DNA of 64,000 bases from Georgenia sp. SYP-B2076 (lineage in GTDB: Bacteria > Actinomycetota > Actinomycetes > Actinomycetales > Actinomycetaceae): positions 62,001 through 126,000 of the forward strand of contig NZ_RXOZ01000001.1 of the NCBI RefSeq assembly GCF_003991205.1. The letters are read 5' to 3'. Position numbers and translations under genes: made by a program. Positions 17,294 to 26,399 of this stretch are shown here, piece after piece; positions within the stretch are counted from its first letter, which is position 1, and every line of letters starts with the position of its first letter. A model generated the notes under the pieces. That model was given only the letters and a program-made list of their open reading frames with translations. It was not told where the DNA came from and ran no database searches.

Positions 17294-18354
17294 CAGGAAC
17301 GCCTCCCTGACAGGCGGTGACCCGACTTCCACACCACGGCGGCCAGACCCCACACCCCGAACATGGTGGCGATCAGCAGCAGGCCGGCCTGGCCGAGGTC
17401 GATGGCCGCCAGCCGGGTGGTCAGGGGGTCGCGCAGCCCGAGCCCGTGGTGGAGCACGCCTCCGATCGTGATGGCGGAGATGAACAGCGCGGAGAAGGCG
17501 GAGATGCCGGTGATCACGGCATTGAACCCCAGCTTGCGGACCGGTTCCTGCCAGGCGGAGCGGTACATCCGCAGGACGGCGAACCCGTTGAGGGAGTCAC
17601 ACAGGCACATGCCGGCGGCGAAGAAGAACGGCAGGGACAGCAGCGTCCACGCGGACACCCCGGCGACGGCCGCCGAGGCGGTGACGATGAGCAGGGAGAC
17701 CGTGCTGGCGGTGTCGAAGCCGAGCCCGAACAGGAAGCCGACGGCGTACATGTCGCGGGGTCTGCTCACCCGGGACAGCGGCCTGGCCAGCAGCCGCGAG
17801 ATGAGGCCCTGGGACTCCAGGTCCCCGGCGGAGGCCCCTTCCCCGCGACGCGCCCGTCGCCGCAGCGACCAGGAGCGGCGGGACGCGGCGGCGTTGTAGC
17901 AGCCCATGACGAGCAGGAAGAGCCCGGAGACCGTTCCCCCGACGAGTCCCAGGAGGGTGTTGGCCCGGGTCCCCTCCTGGACGAGGGCCGAGAGGAAGGT
18001 CGCGCCGGCCACGGCCAGGGCCCCGGCGGCGATCACCACGCTGCTGTGGCCCAGGCTGAAGGCCAGGCCCACGCTGGCCGGCTCCCGGCCCTGGGCGACG
18101 AAGCGCCGGGTGGAGTTGTCGATGGTGGCGATGTGGTCCCAGTCGTAGCTGTGCCGCACACCGGTCAGGTAGGCCGTGGCCACCAGCCCGGCCGCCAGCG
18201 GGACGGTGCTCGCCACGGCCCCGAGGCCCAGCAGGCCCACGGCGGTCGCGTGCAGCACCACGACGACCCCCATGGTGGCCGCGGCACGGGCGCAGAAGGA
18301 CCGCTCGGCGCCTGAGCCGAGGGCCGGCATCCTGCCCGCTGATGGGGAGCTCAT
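17293..18354 (-). CDS. NiCoT-family nickel/cobalt permease
   Basis: A 353-residue membrane protein. The family signature in helix II is normally H-A-x-D-A-D-H-I; here it reads RHSYDWDHIATIDNSTR, keeping both His and both Asp while changing the two alanines. The second signature LGFDTASTVSLL and the third, CDSLNGFAVLRMY, are in place. It imports Ni(II) at high affinity, which urease needs. The gene begins 15 nt after the ureD stop, using AAGGGA as ribosome site, and its stop overlaps the urea-channel start. The first ~25 residues are hydrophilic and variable in the family. Confidence 0.9.
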   Translation of the reverse strand: MSSPSAGRMPALGSGAERSFCARAAATMGVVVVLHATAVGLLGLGAVASTVPLAAGLVATAYLTGVRHSYDWDHIATIDNSTRRFVAQGREPASVGLAFSLGHSSVVIAAGALAVAGATFLSALVQEGTRANTLLGLVGGTVSGLFLLVMGCYNAAASRRSWSLRRRARRGEGASAGDLESQGLISRLLARPLSRVSRPRDMYAVGFLFGLGFDTASTVSLLIVTASAAVAGVSAWTLLSLPFFFAAGMCLCDSLNGFAVLRMYRSAWQEPVRKLGFNAVITGISAFSALFISAITIGGVLHHGLGLRDPLTTRLAAIDLGQAGLLLIATMFGVWGLAAVVWKSGHRLSGRRS

Positions 18355-18368
18355 GCGCGACGATCCCT

Positions 18369-19319
18369 TCAGTACTTGCGCAGATCTGCCGGCGGCTGCC
18401 CGAACCAGCGGACGCGCAGCTCGTTGACGACCGCCATGATCAGCCCGTTCACCTCCTGGGTGGCGGTGCCCAGCACCCGCAGCGCCAGCCCGGGCACGGA
18501 CGGGGCGCTGACGCCGGCAACGAGGTGTCCCGCGCGGGTGGCCACGCGCTCACGGACCATCTGCAGGGCCGCCTCGTCCGCCCTCGGGTCGACGACCAGC
18601 AGGGACCCCACGTGCGTGTGGCCCTCGAGGAGTCCCATCCCGCTCATGCCGGCCGCCCCACCCCGGGGGGCCAGCACGAGGTTGTCGACGGCCACGGGGC
18701 GGCCACCCATGGTGACGACGCTGCGCAGGCGCAGCTCGGTGTAGAGGAAGGGCGTGCCGCTGGGGGACCATCCGGGGGTGACGACCTCGGACATCATCAA
18801 GGAAGCCGTGGGGGCCATCTCGATGCGGGTGTCCTGGCGGTAGCGCGCGCCGCGGTAGGCGATCAGCTGGTCGGGCAGGTACTCCAGCCGGCTGCCGGGC
18901 CCCAGGCAGATCGTGACCTGCTGGACGGCACGGTCCTCCGGGGTGCGGTAGACCTTCGTGGCCGACTGGGTGGTCAGCATGAGGTCGCCGCCGTCGCCCA
19001 CCGCCACGTCGATCCGGTACCTGTCCCGGTCCAGGTAGGCGCCGCCGGGGTTGACGACCACGTAGGTCACCTGCCCGGTGGTGTCCAGGTACATGGGGCG
19101 CAGCACCCGGAGCGCGCCCCGGTGGAACTGGTGGACCGCGACCGATCGCCCGCCTCGCGGGCGGACCGTCAGCGCCAGCTCACCGCGCCAGGACTCCTGG
19201 CCGGCGGCCGGCACCGGGGCCGGGGGCGTTGGGGCCGCGGGCTCGGGCGCCGGGACCGCGGCGTCCGCCGCCGCGACCGCCGCGCCGGCCGCGCCGGCCG
19301 CCGGCACCAGGGTGGTCAC
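18369..19319 (-). CDS. ureD: Urease accessory protein UreD (UreH)
   Basis: A 316-residue maturation factor that docks on apo-urease and recruits UreF and UreG. The start at GTG 19319 overlaps the ureG stop as GTGA. About 45 Ala/Pro-rich residues precede the conserved core, which starts near [32 protein letters not shown]. Core motifs include [27 protein letters not shown] and [18 protein letters not shown], all typical of UreD. The long low-complexity N-terminus is unusual, and a start nearer residue 45 cannot be excluded. UreD last among the accessory genes is a common actinobacterial order. Confidence 0.93.
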   Translation of the reverse strand: MTTLVPAAGAAGAAVAAADAAVPAPEPAAPTPPAPVPAAGQESWRGELALTVRPRGGRSVAVHQFHRGALRVLRPMYLDTTGQVTYVVVNPGGAYLDRDRYRIDVAVGDGGDLMLTTQSATKVYRTPEDRAVQQVTICLGPGSRLEYLPDQLIAYRGARYRQDTRIEMAPTASLMMSEVVTPGWSPSGTPFLYTELRLRSVVTMGGRPVAVDNLVLAPRGGAAGMSGMGLLEGHTHVGSLLVVDPRADEAALQMVRERVATRAGHLVAGVSAPSVPGLALRVLGTATQEVNGLIMAVVNELRVRWFGQPPADLRKY

Positions 19320-19927
19320 ACCAGGTCCTGCATGAGCACGTCGTGGCGCAGCCACCGGATCACGCCGTCCAGGCCCTCGTCCGTCTTGAGGTTGGTGAAG
19401 CAGAAGGCCTTGTCCCCGCGGAAGCTCTTCGAGTCCGCCTCCATCACCGTCAGGTCCGCTCCCACGTAGGGGGCGAGGTCGGTCTTGTTGATGATGAACA
19501 GGTCGGACTTGATCATGCCCTGCCCCGCCTTGCGCGGGATCTTCTCGCCCTGGGCGACGTCGATGATGTAGATGGAGAAGTCGACGAGCTCGGGACTGAA
19601 CGTGGCGGAGAGGTTGTCCCCGCCGGACTCGACGAAGATCACCTCCAGGTCCGGGTGGGTGGCCTCGAGCCTGTCGATCGCGGCCTGGTTCATCGAGGTG
19701 TCCTCGCGGATGGCGGTGTGCGGGCAGCCGCCGGTCTCGAGGCCCACGATGCGGTCCAGGGGCAGCACGCTGTTCCGGGCGAGGATCTTGGCGTCCTCGA
19801 TGGTGTAGATGTCGTTGGTGATCGCCGCCATGGAGATCTCGTCGCTCAGGGCCCGGGTCAGGCGTTCGATCAGCTGGGTCTTGCCCGCCCCGACCGGTCC
19901 GCCGATGCCGATCTTTACCGGCTTCAT
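19316..19927 (-). CDS. ureG: Urease accessory GTPase UreG
   Basis: A 203-residue SIMIBI GTPase that powers nickel insertion into urease. The P-loop GGPVGAGKT is at 9-17, the Ni/Zn-binding CPH at 68-70, the switch segment [17 protein letters not shown] at about 100-116, and the guanine motif NKTD at 147-150. The length equals the usual UreG. The start at ATG 19927 has GAGGAG closely upstream. It lies 28 bp after ureF and overlaps ureD by 4 bp. Confidence 0.98.
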   Translation of the reverse strand: MKPVKIGIGGPVGAGKTQLIERLTRALSDEISMAAITNDIYTIEDAKILARNSVLPLDRIVGLETGGCPHTAIREDTSMNQAAIDRLEATHPDLEVIFVESGGDNLSATFSPELVDFSIYIIDVAQGEKIPRKAGQGMIKSDLFIINKTDLAPYVGADLTVMEADSKSFRGDKAFCFTNLKTDEGLDGVIRWLRHDVLMQDLV

Positions 19928-19955
19928 GCTCCTCGCCTCTCGTCGTCCGTCTCGC

Positions 19956-20678
19956 TCAGCTCATGAACATGCGGGCCCGCTGGGTCTCGTGCTGCATCTG
20001 CGCGATCTCCAGCCCGGGGGGCACCGCCCCGAGGTCCTCGATCCCCAGGCCCCTGATGCGGAGCTCGGCGGTGGCGACCCGGGCCCGCATCGCCGCGAGC
20101 ACCCGTTGCCCTGCGTTCTGGCCGATGGGGATGCCCCGCACCGCGTTCTGGGTCAGCGACGTGATCGTGGAGAAGAGATAGGCGCGGACCAGCACCGGGG
20201 ACGGCGCCGCGTGGTCGACGCCGATCAGGGCGAAGGCGATGGACTGGTGGGCGTGGCACCGTCCCCGGTCCACCAGCTCCCCGTACCGCTCCAGGCGCGG
20301 GCCCGGCAGGGACTGGCGGCCGATGTCGATCAGCCGCCGGCCCATGGTGACCCCGGCCTGACGGACCTGGGCCGGGAGCGCCTGGGCATGCATGAGCGCG
20401 TCCAGATCCTCCAGCTGCCGGGCGTCCACCGGGTCCGGACCGGTGCACGCCTCGGCGGCCAGCCGCACGGCGAGCCCGTCGGCGTGGACGAGCTGGTGGT
20501 CCAGGAACTGCTCGAGCCACTGCTGGAAGGTCGCCTCGTCGTGGACCGTGTCCCGGTGGAGGTAGGTCTCCATGCCGAAGGTGTGGGCGAAGGCCCCGGT
20601 GGGCAGCGCCGAGTCGCAGAGCTGCAGCAGGGGCAGCAGGGAGTCCCACGGCAGCCGGGTGTCGTCGTCGGCCGCCAC
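19956..20678 (-). CDS. ureF: Urease accessory protein UreF
   Basis: A 240-residue all-helical maturation factor that links UreD to UreG and acts as its GTPase regulator. Typical segments are [27 protein letters not shown] near the N-terminus, [13 protein letters not shown], and [24 protein letters not shown], the conserved QxxxRxxPxGQ region. The GTG start at 20678 overlaps the ureE stop by one base (TAGTG), so the two are translationally coupled. Confidence 0.96.
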   Translation of the reverse strand: MAADDDTRLPWDSLLPLLQLCDSALPTGAFAHTFGMETYLHRDTVHDEATFQQWLEQFLDHQLVHADGLAVRLAAEACTGPDPVDARQLEDLDALMHAQALPAQVRQAGVTMGRRLIDIGRQSLPGPRLERYGELVDRGRCHAHQSIAFALIGVDHAAPSPVLVRAYLFSTITSLTQNAVRGIPIGQNAGQRVLAAMRARVATAELRIRGLGIEDLGAVPPGLEIAQMQHETQRARMFMS

Positions 20679-21163
20679 TAGTGGTGGTGCTCCGCGTGCC
20701 GGAACGGCACGGGCATGACCCGGTCCTGCCGTTCGTAGGGCACCTGGTGGTGGTCGAGGTAGTCCTGGACCGTGTGGTCGTACTGGACCACCATGACCTC
20801 GGCCCCGTACTCGGAGTCGGCGTCGAAGAACTGGGCCTGCAGGTGCCGGTTGCCGAGGCTGTGGGCGGTGACGCCCATCTGGGTGATCGTGCGCGGCGCG
20901 ATGACCAGCACGTCGCTGGGCAGCACGGTCACGGCCACGACGCCGGCGGCGTCCCGGAGCAGGATGTCGCCGTCCTTCAGGTCGCCGTCGCGCCCGGGCG
21001 CGGCCGCCAGCCGCAGCCCGATCTCCCGGCCGTGGTCCGTCGTCACCCGCTGGATGCGCTTGACCAGGTCGGCGCTGGGCAGCACCACCTTCTCCATGTG
21101 CAGGCGGTCCCGCTCCTCCCGCGGGAGGTCGGCCAGGTTGCCCACGGTCTTCTCGACGATCAC
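20678..21163 (-). CDS. ureE: Urease accessory nickel metallochaperone UreE
   Basis: A 161-residue protein that delivers Ni(II) to the UreDFG complex. The N-terminal half is the peptide-binding domain; the C-terminal half holds the metal-binding domain with AHSLGNRHLQAQF, in which the conserved His sits, and ends in a short HAEHHH tail, less His-rich than in Klebsiella. The start at GTG 21163 follows a strong GGAGGGGAGGGG site. It is 47 bp downstream of ureC. Confidence 0.95.
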   Translation of the reverse strand: MIVEKTVGNLADLPREERDRLHMEKVVLPSADLVKRIQRVTTDHGREIGLRLAAAPGRDGDLKDGDILLRDAAGVVAVTVLPSDVLVIAPRTITQMGVTAHSLGNRHLQAQFFDADSEYGAEVMVVQYDHTVQDYLDHHQVPYERQDRVMPVPFRHAEHHH

Positions 21164-21209
21164 GGGCCCCTCCCCTCCTGGGTGCTCGATCCGGGTGTGC
21201 TCGCGCCAG

Positions 21210-22937
21210 TCAGAACAGGAAGTACCGCTGGGCCATGGGCAGCACGTCCACGGGCTCGCAGGTGACCCTCTCGCCGTCGACGCGGACCTCGTACGTCTCC
21301 GGGTCGACCTCCAGCTCCGGCGTCTCCCCGTTAAACTTCAGGTCCGACTTCTTCAGGGAGCGGATCCCGTGCACGGCGCGCACGTGCTTGCGCAGCCCCA
21401 GCTGTTCGGGGACGCCCGCCTCAATGGCGGCCTGGGACATGAAGGTGATGGAGGAGGTGTGCACCGCCGCGCCCATGGCCCCGAAGGACTCGCGCATCGT
21501 CAGGGGCTGCGGCGTGGGGATGGAGCCGTTGGAGTCACCGACCAGGGAGCTGACGGGCTGTCCCCCCTTGAGGACCAGGTACGGCTTGACGCCGAAGAAC
21601 GCCGGGACCCACAGCACCAGGTCGGCGACCTTGCCGGTCTCCACGCTGCCGACGTAGTCCGCCACGCCGTGGGCCAGGGCCGGGTTGATCGTGTACTTGG
21701 AGATGTAGCGCTTGATCCGGAAGTTGTCCCCGCGCTCGGTGTCTCCCTCGAGCTTGCCGCGCTGCTTCTTCATCTTGTCGGCCAGCTGCCAGGTGCGCAG
21801 CACGACCTCACCCACCCGGCCCATCGCCTGGGAGTCGGAGGACATGATCGAGAAGATGCCCATGTCCTGGAGGACGTCCTCGGCGGCGATCGTCTCCGGG
21901 CGGATCCGCGAGTCGGCGAACGCGACGTCCTCGGGGATGTCGGGGTGGAGGTGATGACACACCATGAGCATGTCCAAGTGCTCTTCCTCGGTGTTGCGGG
22001 TGTACGGGATGGTCGGGTTGGTCGACGCCGGCAGGACGTTGGGCAGTCCGGCGATCTTGATGATGTCCGGGGCGTGCCCCCCGCCGGCGCCCTCGGTGTG
22101 GAACGTGTGGATCACCCGCCCGCCGATGGCGCGGATTGTGTCCTCCACGAACCCGCCCTCGTTGAGGGTGTCGGTGTGGATCGCCACCTGGACGTCGTAG
22201 TGGTCGGCCACGCGCAGGGAGTTGTCGATCGCCGCGTACGTGGCGCCCCAGTCCTCGTGCACCTTGAGCCCGATGGCGCCGGCCTTGATCTGCTCCGCCA
22301 GCGGTTCCACCGAGCTGGCGTGGCCCTTCCCGAGGAACCCGACGTTCATGGGCACGTTCTCCACGGCCCTGAGCATGTTGGCGAGGTTCCAGGGGCCCGG
22401 CGTGACGGTGGTCGCCTTGGTGCCGTCGGCGGGCCCCGTGCCACCGCCGATCATGGTGGTGAGCCCGGAGTTCAGCGCGGTACCGAACTGGTCGGGGCTG
22501 ATGAAGTGGATGTGGGTGTCGACCCCGCCGGCGGTGAGGATCCGGCCCTGGCCGGAGATGACCTCGGTGCTGGGGCCGATGGGGATGTCGACGCCGTCCA
22601 TGATGTTCGGGTTGCCGGCCTTGCCGATCGCCATGATCCGGCCGTCCCGCAGCCCGACGTCGGCCTTGTAGATGCCCGTGTAGTCGACCACGACGGCGTT
22701 GGTGATCACCGTGTCGGCCACGGCCAGCTCCCCGGGGGCGCCGTCGCGGACGGTGTTGCCGTCCTGGCCCATGCCGTCGCGGATGACCTTGCCGCCGCCG
22801 AAGGTCACCTCGTCGCCGTAGCTGGTGTAGTCCTTCTCGATCTCGAGGAAGAGATCGGTGTCCGCGAGGCGCACCGCGTCGCCCACGGTGGGTCCGTACA
22901 GGTCGGCGTACTGACGCCGGGACATCTCGAAGCTCAT
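21210..22937 (-). CDS. ureC: Urease alpha subunit UreC
   Basis: The 575-residue catalytic subunit, which hydrolyses urea to ammonia and carbamate at a di-nickel centre. Ligands are all present: H142 and H144 (THIHF), the carbamylated lysine K225 (GLKVHEDWG), H254 (AIHTDTLNE), H280 ([15 protein letters not shown]) and D368 (SSDSQ). The mobile flap MVCHHLH carries Cys327 and His328. Start and length match the family, and the start ATG 22937 is preceded by a GGAGAGAGG stretch. As in other bacteria with separate alpha, beta and gamma chains, ureB and ureA lie immediately upstream. Confidence 0.99.
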   Translation of the reverse strand: MSFEMSRRQYADLYGPTVGDAVRLADTDLFLEIEKDYTSYGDEVTFGGGKVIRDGMGQDGNTVRDGAPGELAVADTVITNAVVVDYTGIYKADVGLRDGRIMAIGKAGNPNIMDGVDIPIGPSTEVISGQGRILTAGGVDTHIHFISPDQFGTALNSGLTTMIGGGTGPADGTKATTVTPGPWNLANMLRAVENVPMNVGFLGKGHASSVEPLAEQIKAGAIGLKVHEDWGATYAAIDNSLRVADHYDVQVAIHTDTLNEGGFVEDTIRAIGGRVIHTFHTEGAGGGHAPDIIKIAGLPNVLPASTNPTIPYTRNTEEEHLDMLMVCHHLHPDIPEDVAFADSRIRPETIAAEDVLQDMGIFSIMSSDSQAMGRVGEVVLRTWQLADKMKKQRGKLEGDTERGDNFRIKRYISKYTINPALAHGVADYVGSVETGKVADLVLWVPAFFGVKPYLVLKGGQPVSSLVGDSNGSIPTPQPLTMRESFGAMGAAVHTSSITFMSQAAIEAGVPEQLGLRKHVRAVHGIRSLKKSDLKFNGETPELEVDPETYEVRVDGERVTCEPVDVLPMAQRYFLF

Positions 22938-23027
22938 GGTGGTCCTCTCTCCTCGGGCAGCCGCATCCGCCGGGATAAGACGAGGGTTAGCAGGGGTGCT
23001 GTGGGCGTGACGGGCGGTGGGGCACGG

Positions 23028-23336
23028 TCAGTCGAGGGGGCCGTTGACGGCGTTGGTGAAGCCGTAGACCGCGCGGGCCCCGGCCATCGCGACCAGCCGG
23101 ACGGTCTTGCGGTCACCCGGCTCGAACCGGACCGCGGTACCGGCGGGGATGTCGAGGTGGAACCCGCGGGTGGCGGGCCGGTCGAACTCCAGGGCCCGGT
23201 TGACCTCGAAGAAGTGGAAGTGGGAGCCGACCTGCACCGGCCGGTCGCCGGTGTTGGTGACCTCCCTCTCGAGGACCTCCCGGCCCGCGTTGCACGATAT
23301 GGGCTCCTCCGACAGCACGTACTCACCGGGGATCAT
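23028..23336 (-). CDS. ureB: Urease beta subunit UreB
   Basis: A 102-residue structural subunit of the urease trimer. It opens with the conserved [13 protein letters not shown] and contains [22 protein letters not shown] and [17 protein letters not shown], all diagnostic of UreB. The start at ATG 23336 has GGGAG just upstream, 10 bp after the ureA stop. It is separated by 90 bp from ureC, the longest gap within the operon. Confidence 0.98.
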   Translation of the reverse strand: MIPGEYVLSEEPISCNAGREVLEREVTNTGDRPVQVGSHFHFFEVNRALEFDRPATRGFHLDIPAGTAVRFEPGDRKTVRLVAMAGARAVYGFTNAVNGPLD

Positions 23337-23346
23337 TGCTGCTCCC

Positions 23347-23649
23347 CTACCGGATCGGGTGGTGGACGGTCACCAGCTTCGTGCCGTCCGGGAAGGTGGC
23401 CTCGACCTGGACGTCCGGGATCATCTCGGGGATCCCGTCCATCACGTCCTCCCGGGTCAGGATCGTGGTGCCGTAGCTCATGAGGTCCGCGACGGTGCGC
23501 CCGTCCCGAGCCCCCTCGATCAGCTCGTAGGTGATGATGGCCACCGCCTCGGGATAGTTGAGCCTCAGGCCGCGCCCCTGCCGCCGGCGCGCCAGATCGG
23601 CGGCCACGACGATCTGGAGCTTCTCCTGCTCGCGAGGTACCAGGTACAT
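23347..23649 (-). CDS. ureA: Urease gamma subunit UreA
   Basis: A 100-residue structural subunit. The start is ATG 23649 ([13 protein letters not shown]), which gives the standard length and has AAGGA 6 nt upstream; a frame extending to 23745 is a shadow of the leader. Conserved segments are [29 protein letters not shown] and [31 protein letters not shown]. It is the first gene of the leftward operon ureABCEFGD-nickel permease-urea channel. Confidence 0.98.
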   Translation of the reverse strand: MYLVPREQEKLQIVVAADLARRRQGRGLRLNYPEAVAIITYELIEGARDGRTVADLMSYGTTILTREDVMDGIPEMIPDVQVEATFPDGTKLVTVHHPIR

Positions 23650-24195
23650 GGGAGTCCTTCTGTCCTGTGGAGAGAGTGTTTCACACAGCTCCGCCATCCG
23701 TTCGGATGACATGGAGCGACTCCGGTCGCCCGGGAAAGGGCACATCCCTCAGGGAGGGGTGTGGCCCACAAAGAACCCGCGATCTTTTGCTTGAGAAGAA
23801 GGGCCGCCGATTGGTCAGGTCACCACGCTCCAGCCAAGAGACACGCTTGAGGCGAGAATGGCGTTGGTGACGCCTGATCGGTTCCGACACCGCCCGGCGG
23901 CTCCGCCGGAGCGCGTCGGCGGATCGCGGAGCACCCGGGTCTTCGTCATCGAGATCCACCACCCGTTCCCGGGGGCGAGACGTCCCCGCAGGGATATACG
24001 AGCCGGCCCTGGTCCGGGGGCCGTTGCGTGTCAGACGCTACCACCACGCCTCGGGCTGGGAACCTGTCGGCGCCAAGGAGAGCGAGGCCCTTCCCTGCCC
24101 TCCCCGGCGCGCGAACCTCTAGGCGTCCCTGACTCAGTACCCGGTCCGGCATTCCACTGATGGCAGGGTCCTGCGCGCTCCCTAGCGTGCTGTCC
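23650..24195. other. Long intergenic region between the urease operon and a divergent membrane-protein pair
   Basis: About 545 bp with no convincing gene. It should hold the promoter of the leftward urease operon. A perfect 14-bp palindrome CATCCGTTCGGATG sits at 23695-23708, about 45 nt upstream of ureA, and could be an operator. No convincing GlnR box (paired GTNAC/GAAAC half-sites) or NikR-type site was found. The right end carries TAGCGT at 24183-24188, 7 nt before the next start codon. Confidence 0.5.
24183..24188 (+). promoter_or_regulatory. Leaderless -10 element (TAGCGT)
   Basis: TAGCGT is 7 nt upstream of ATG 24196, which has no Shine-Dalgarno sequence. Confidence 0.45.
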
Positions 24196-24804
24196 ATGAC
24201 CCCCCCACGTCCCGCCCAGCGCGTCGAGGTCCGAGTGGTCGGCGCGCCCCCCGCACAACAGGTCGAGCAGGCGTCCGGCGTCAGCCCTGTGATGGATCCC
24301 GTTGCCGGCGCCGCGCCGACCCGGCTGAAGGACGCCGACCGAGACCGCTCGGAGCATGCCGCCCCGGCGGACCAGGTGCCGCTGTGGCGCCTGGCCGCGT
24401 TGCGCGCCGGGTACCTGTTCGTCGCCGTCGGTCTTGCCGTAACGCGGTGGCCGTTGCTCGTCAACCACGACCAGCCGTGGCCCCTCATGGACAGCGTCGT
24501 CGTCTGCATGCTCGTGGCGATGTCGATCCTCTACTTCCTCGGGATCCGCTACCCGCTGCAGATGCTCCCCATGATGCTTTTCGAGTCGATCTGGAAGCTG
24601 GCCTGGCTCGGCGTCGTCGCGGTGCCGCTGTGGGCGGCGGGCCGGATGGACGCGGCCACCTGGGAGACGGCGTTCGCCTGCCTCTTGGTCGTCGTCGTTC
24701 TCCTCGCCGTCCCGTGGCGCTACGTGTTCACGCACTACGTGACGAGGCCCGGCGAGCGGTGGCGCAGGGTCCGAACTCACTCAGGTCGGCAGGGCAGCCG
24801 ATGA
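24196..24804 (+). CDS. Membrane protein of unknown function, four predicted spans
   Basis: A 202-residue protein with a ~55-residue Ala/Pro/Asp-rich hydrophilic N-terminus followed by four hydrophobic segments (LRAGYLFVAVGLAVTRWPLL, MDSVVVCMLVAMSILYFLGI, WKLAWLGVVAVPLWAAG, AFACLLVVVVLLAVPWRYVF). Tryptophan-rich loops such as NHDQPWPLMD and a basic C-terminal tail are visible. No family was recognised. Its stop overlaps the next start as ATGA, so it probably works with the DUF2306-like protein that follows. Confidence 0.7.
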   Translation: MTPPRPAQRVEVRVVGAPPAQQVEQASGVSPVMDPVAGAAPTRLKDADRDRSEHAAPADQVPLWRLAALRAGYLFVAVGLAVTRWPLLVNHDQPWPLMDSVVVCMLVAMSILYFLGIRYPLQMLPMMLFESIWKLAWLGVVAVPLWAAGRMDAATWETAFACLLVVVVLLAVPWRYVFTHYVTRPGERWRRVRTHSGRQGSR

Positions 24805-25553
24805 CGACGAGCCCCCTGCCGAGGCGCGAACCCGCACCGTGGCGTGTCCCCGCCGGGTTGATCCTGCTCAGCCTGTTTCCCATCGTGGGCGGGGCGATGC
24901 GCCTCACCGAGCTGGCGGGCGGTGCGGAGCTCACCTCGCAGAACGAGCGGTTCTTCGACTCGCCCGTCCCGGTGTCGATCCACATCGTCAGTGTGACCGT
25001 GTACTCGCTGCTCGGCGCGTTCCAGTTCGTCCCCTCGCTGCGTGGGCGCAGCTGGCACCGGGTCGCCGGACGCGTGCTCGTGCCCGCGGGTCTGCTCGCC
25101 GCGCTTTCCGGCCTCTGGATGGCCGTCTTCTACACCCTCCCGGGGGGTGACGGCGCCTTCCTGCTCATCGTGCGGGTGATCATCGGCTCGGCCATGGTGG
25201 TCAGCATCGCCCTCGGGGTGTTCTCCGTGAGCTGGCGACGGGACCTCGTCCGGCACGGCGCGTGGATGACTCGTGCCTACGCGATCGGCGCAGCCGCCGG
25301 CACCGAGGCCCTCCTCATCATCGGACCCGAGCTTCTTTCCACCCCACTGAACCTCGAGGCCCAGGGTGTGATCACCGGGACGGCGTGCGTCATCAACCTC
25401 GCCCTGGCCGAGCACGTCATCCGCCGTCGTGCCCGCGTGCCCTCGGGCACGGATGAGCGCCTTCGGGACACCAGGGCGGGCGTGGACACCGGTCAGCTTG
25501 CCGGCCGACTCAGCCGCCGAACGGCGGCGCCGCGGGGTACTCCTCGTCGGTGA
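24801..25553 (+). CDS. DUF2306-like integral membrane protein
   Basis: A 250-residue protein with about seven hydrophobic segments. The pattern VSIHIVSVTVYSLLGAFQF then RGRSWHRVAGRVL and HGAWMTRAYAI matches DUF2306 membrane proteins, in which spaced histidines could bind haem or metal; that is inference. The start ATG 24801 overlaps the previous stop (ATGA), so translation is coupled. The last ~15 codons run 44 bp into the 3' end of the convergent cupin gene, so the C-terminal tail is read through the other gene's coding strand. Confidence 0.75.
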   Translation: MTTSPLPRREPAPWRVPAGLILLSLFPIVGGAMRLTELAGGAELTSQNERFFDSPVPVSIHIVSVTVYSLLGAFQFVPSLRGRSWHRVAGRVLVPAGLLAALSGLWMAVFYTLPGGDGAFLLIVRVIIGSAMVVSIALGVFSVSWRRDLVRHGAWMTRAYAIGAAAGTEALLIIGPELLSTPLNLEAQGVITGTACVINLALAEHVIRRRARVPSGTDERLRDTRAGVDTGQLAGRLSRRTAAPRGTPRR

Positions 25554-25923
25554 CCGGGGTGAGCCAGTGGACGGCGGCGTGCTCCGCGTCCCCCTCGTTG
25601 ATGGCCAGGTGCACCATGAGCCGGTGCGGCGCGGCGCCGTGCCAGTGCTCCTCGTCGGGCTCGAACAGCACCCGGTCCCCGGGGCGGATGACCTCGACCG
25701 GGCCGCCGCGTCGCTGGCACAGGCCGATGCCCTCGGTCACGAACACCGTCTGACCGAGCGGGTGGCGGTGCCAGTGGGTGCGGGCGCCCGGCGTGAAGTG
25801 GACGAGGCTGGCCTGCACGCGTGAGGGCGGCGGGGCCGCGGCGACGGGGTCGATGTAGACGTCACCGGTGAACCAGTCGGCGGGGCCCTTGAGGGTGTTG
25901 ATCGAGCTTCGGGTGATCTGCAT
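25510..25923 (-). CDS. Cupin-domain protein
   Basis: A 137-residue single-domain cupin. Motif 1 is TPGARTHWHRHPLGQTVFVTEG, with three His and Gln/Glu positions for a metal, and motif 2 is DRVLFEPDEEHWHGAAP, with the fourth His. Its length and QITRSSI start resemble the carboxymuconolactone-decarboxylase-associated small cupins often found beside XRE regulators and oxidoreductases. The start at ATG 25923 has GGAGGAA upstream. The substrate is unknown. It lies next to a deleted XRE regulator and a zinc alcohol dehydrogenase, a grouping seen for stress or quinone-detoxification loci. Confidence 0.88.
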   Translation of the reverse strand: MQITRSSINTLKGPADWFTGDVYIDPVAAAPPPSRVQASLVHFTPGARTHWHRHPLGQTVFVTEGIGLCQRRGGPVEVIRPGDRVLFEPDEEHWHGAAPHRLMVHLAINEGDAEHAAVHWLTPVTDEEYPAAPPFGG

Positions 25924-25991
25924 GAAGGCGTTCCTCCTTGGTCGGGCCGGCCGGGCGCGGCGGCGCCGAGCTCGACGTCGGCCGCCTCGCC

Positions 25992-26255
25992 TCAGCGGGT
26001 GGGGTCGGTGGCCGCCTGCGCCGGCACGTGGGTCGCGGCCCAGCTGGCGAGGAGCCTCAGCCGGTCCTCCGAGGCCGTCCCGGGCTCGGCGGTGTAGATG
26101 CTCACCCCCGCCAGGACCGCGACCTCCTCGCGCCGCAGCCCCGGGACCCGCCGGCGGCCGCCGCCGGCGGGAAGCCCGACCTGCTCGGGCGTGAGCTTGG
26201 CGCGCCGGGTGGCGAGGAAGTCACGGATGTCGGAGCGGTTGTTCACGCCGTCCAC
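25992..26255 (-). pseudogene. Internally deleted XRE/MmyB-type transcriptional regulator
   Basis: Residues 1-51 (NNRSDIRDFLATRRAKLTPE through RRVPGLRREEVAVLAGVS) are the standard N-terminus of the large actinobacterial XRE regulators whose usual length is about 270-290 residues. Directly after the recognition helix the sequence jumps to YTAEPGTASEDRLRLLASWA, which is the extreme C-terminus of the MmyB-like ligand domain in that family. About 200 residues are missing, without a frame change. The likely cause is recombination at the shared YT codons (normally GVSVDYYT and VVYTAEPG). Such a remnant keeps a partial helix-turn-helix and could bind DNA, but is most simply a decayed regulator. Confidence 0.75.
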
Positions 26256-26399
26256 GGTACGGCTCGCGGCGCGTCGAGGGAGGTGGTGGTTCTACCCCCC
26301 ATAGACGCGACCTCCTAAGCCCTCGTGTATGCCTGTTCCATGGAGTGTGTCCGGGGCAAGCGCCGGACAGCCCGCACCAACGACCAGAAGGAGCACCTC

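Noticed and set aside
23650-23745. Longer UreA reading to 23745
   Set aside because: It would add 32 residues unlike any UreA; the internal ATG at 23649 has a ribosome site and gives the standard 100 residues.
23650-23760. GlnR-binding site in the urease leader
   Set aside because: GTGTGAAACAC is present but lacks the spaced GTNAC/GAAAC pairs needed for a GlnR box.
23858-24160. 100-codon rightward frame upstream of the membrane-protein pair
   Set aside because: Arg/Pro-rich, no ribosome site, no domain, no -10-like element.
25510-25553. Frameshift or truncation at the end of the DUF2306-like gene
   Set aside because: The 44-bp tail-to-tail overlap with the cupin gene explains the odd C-terminus; the membrane core is complete.
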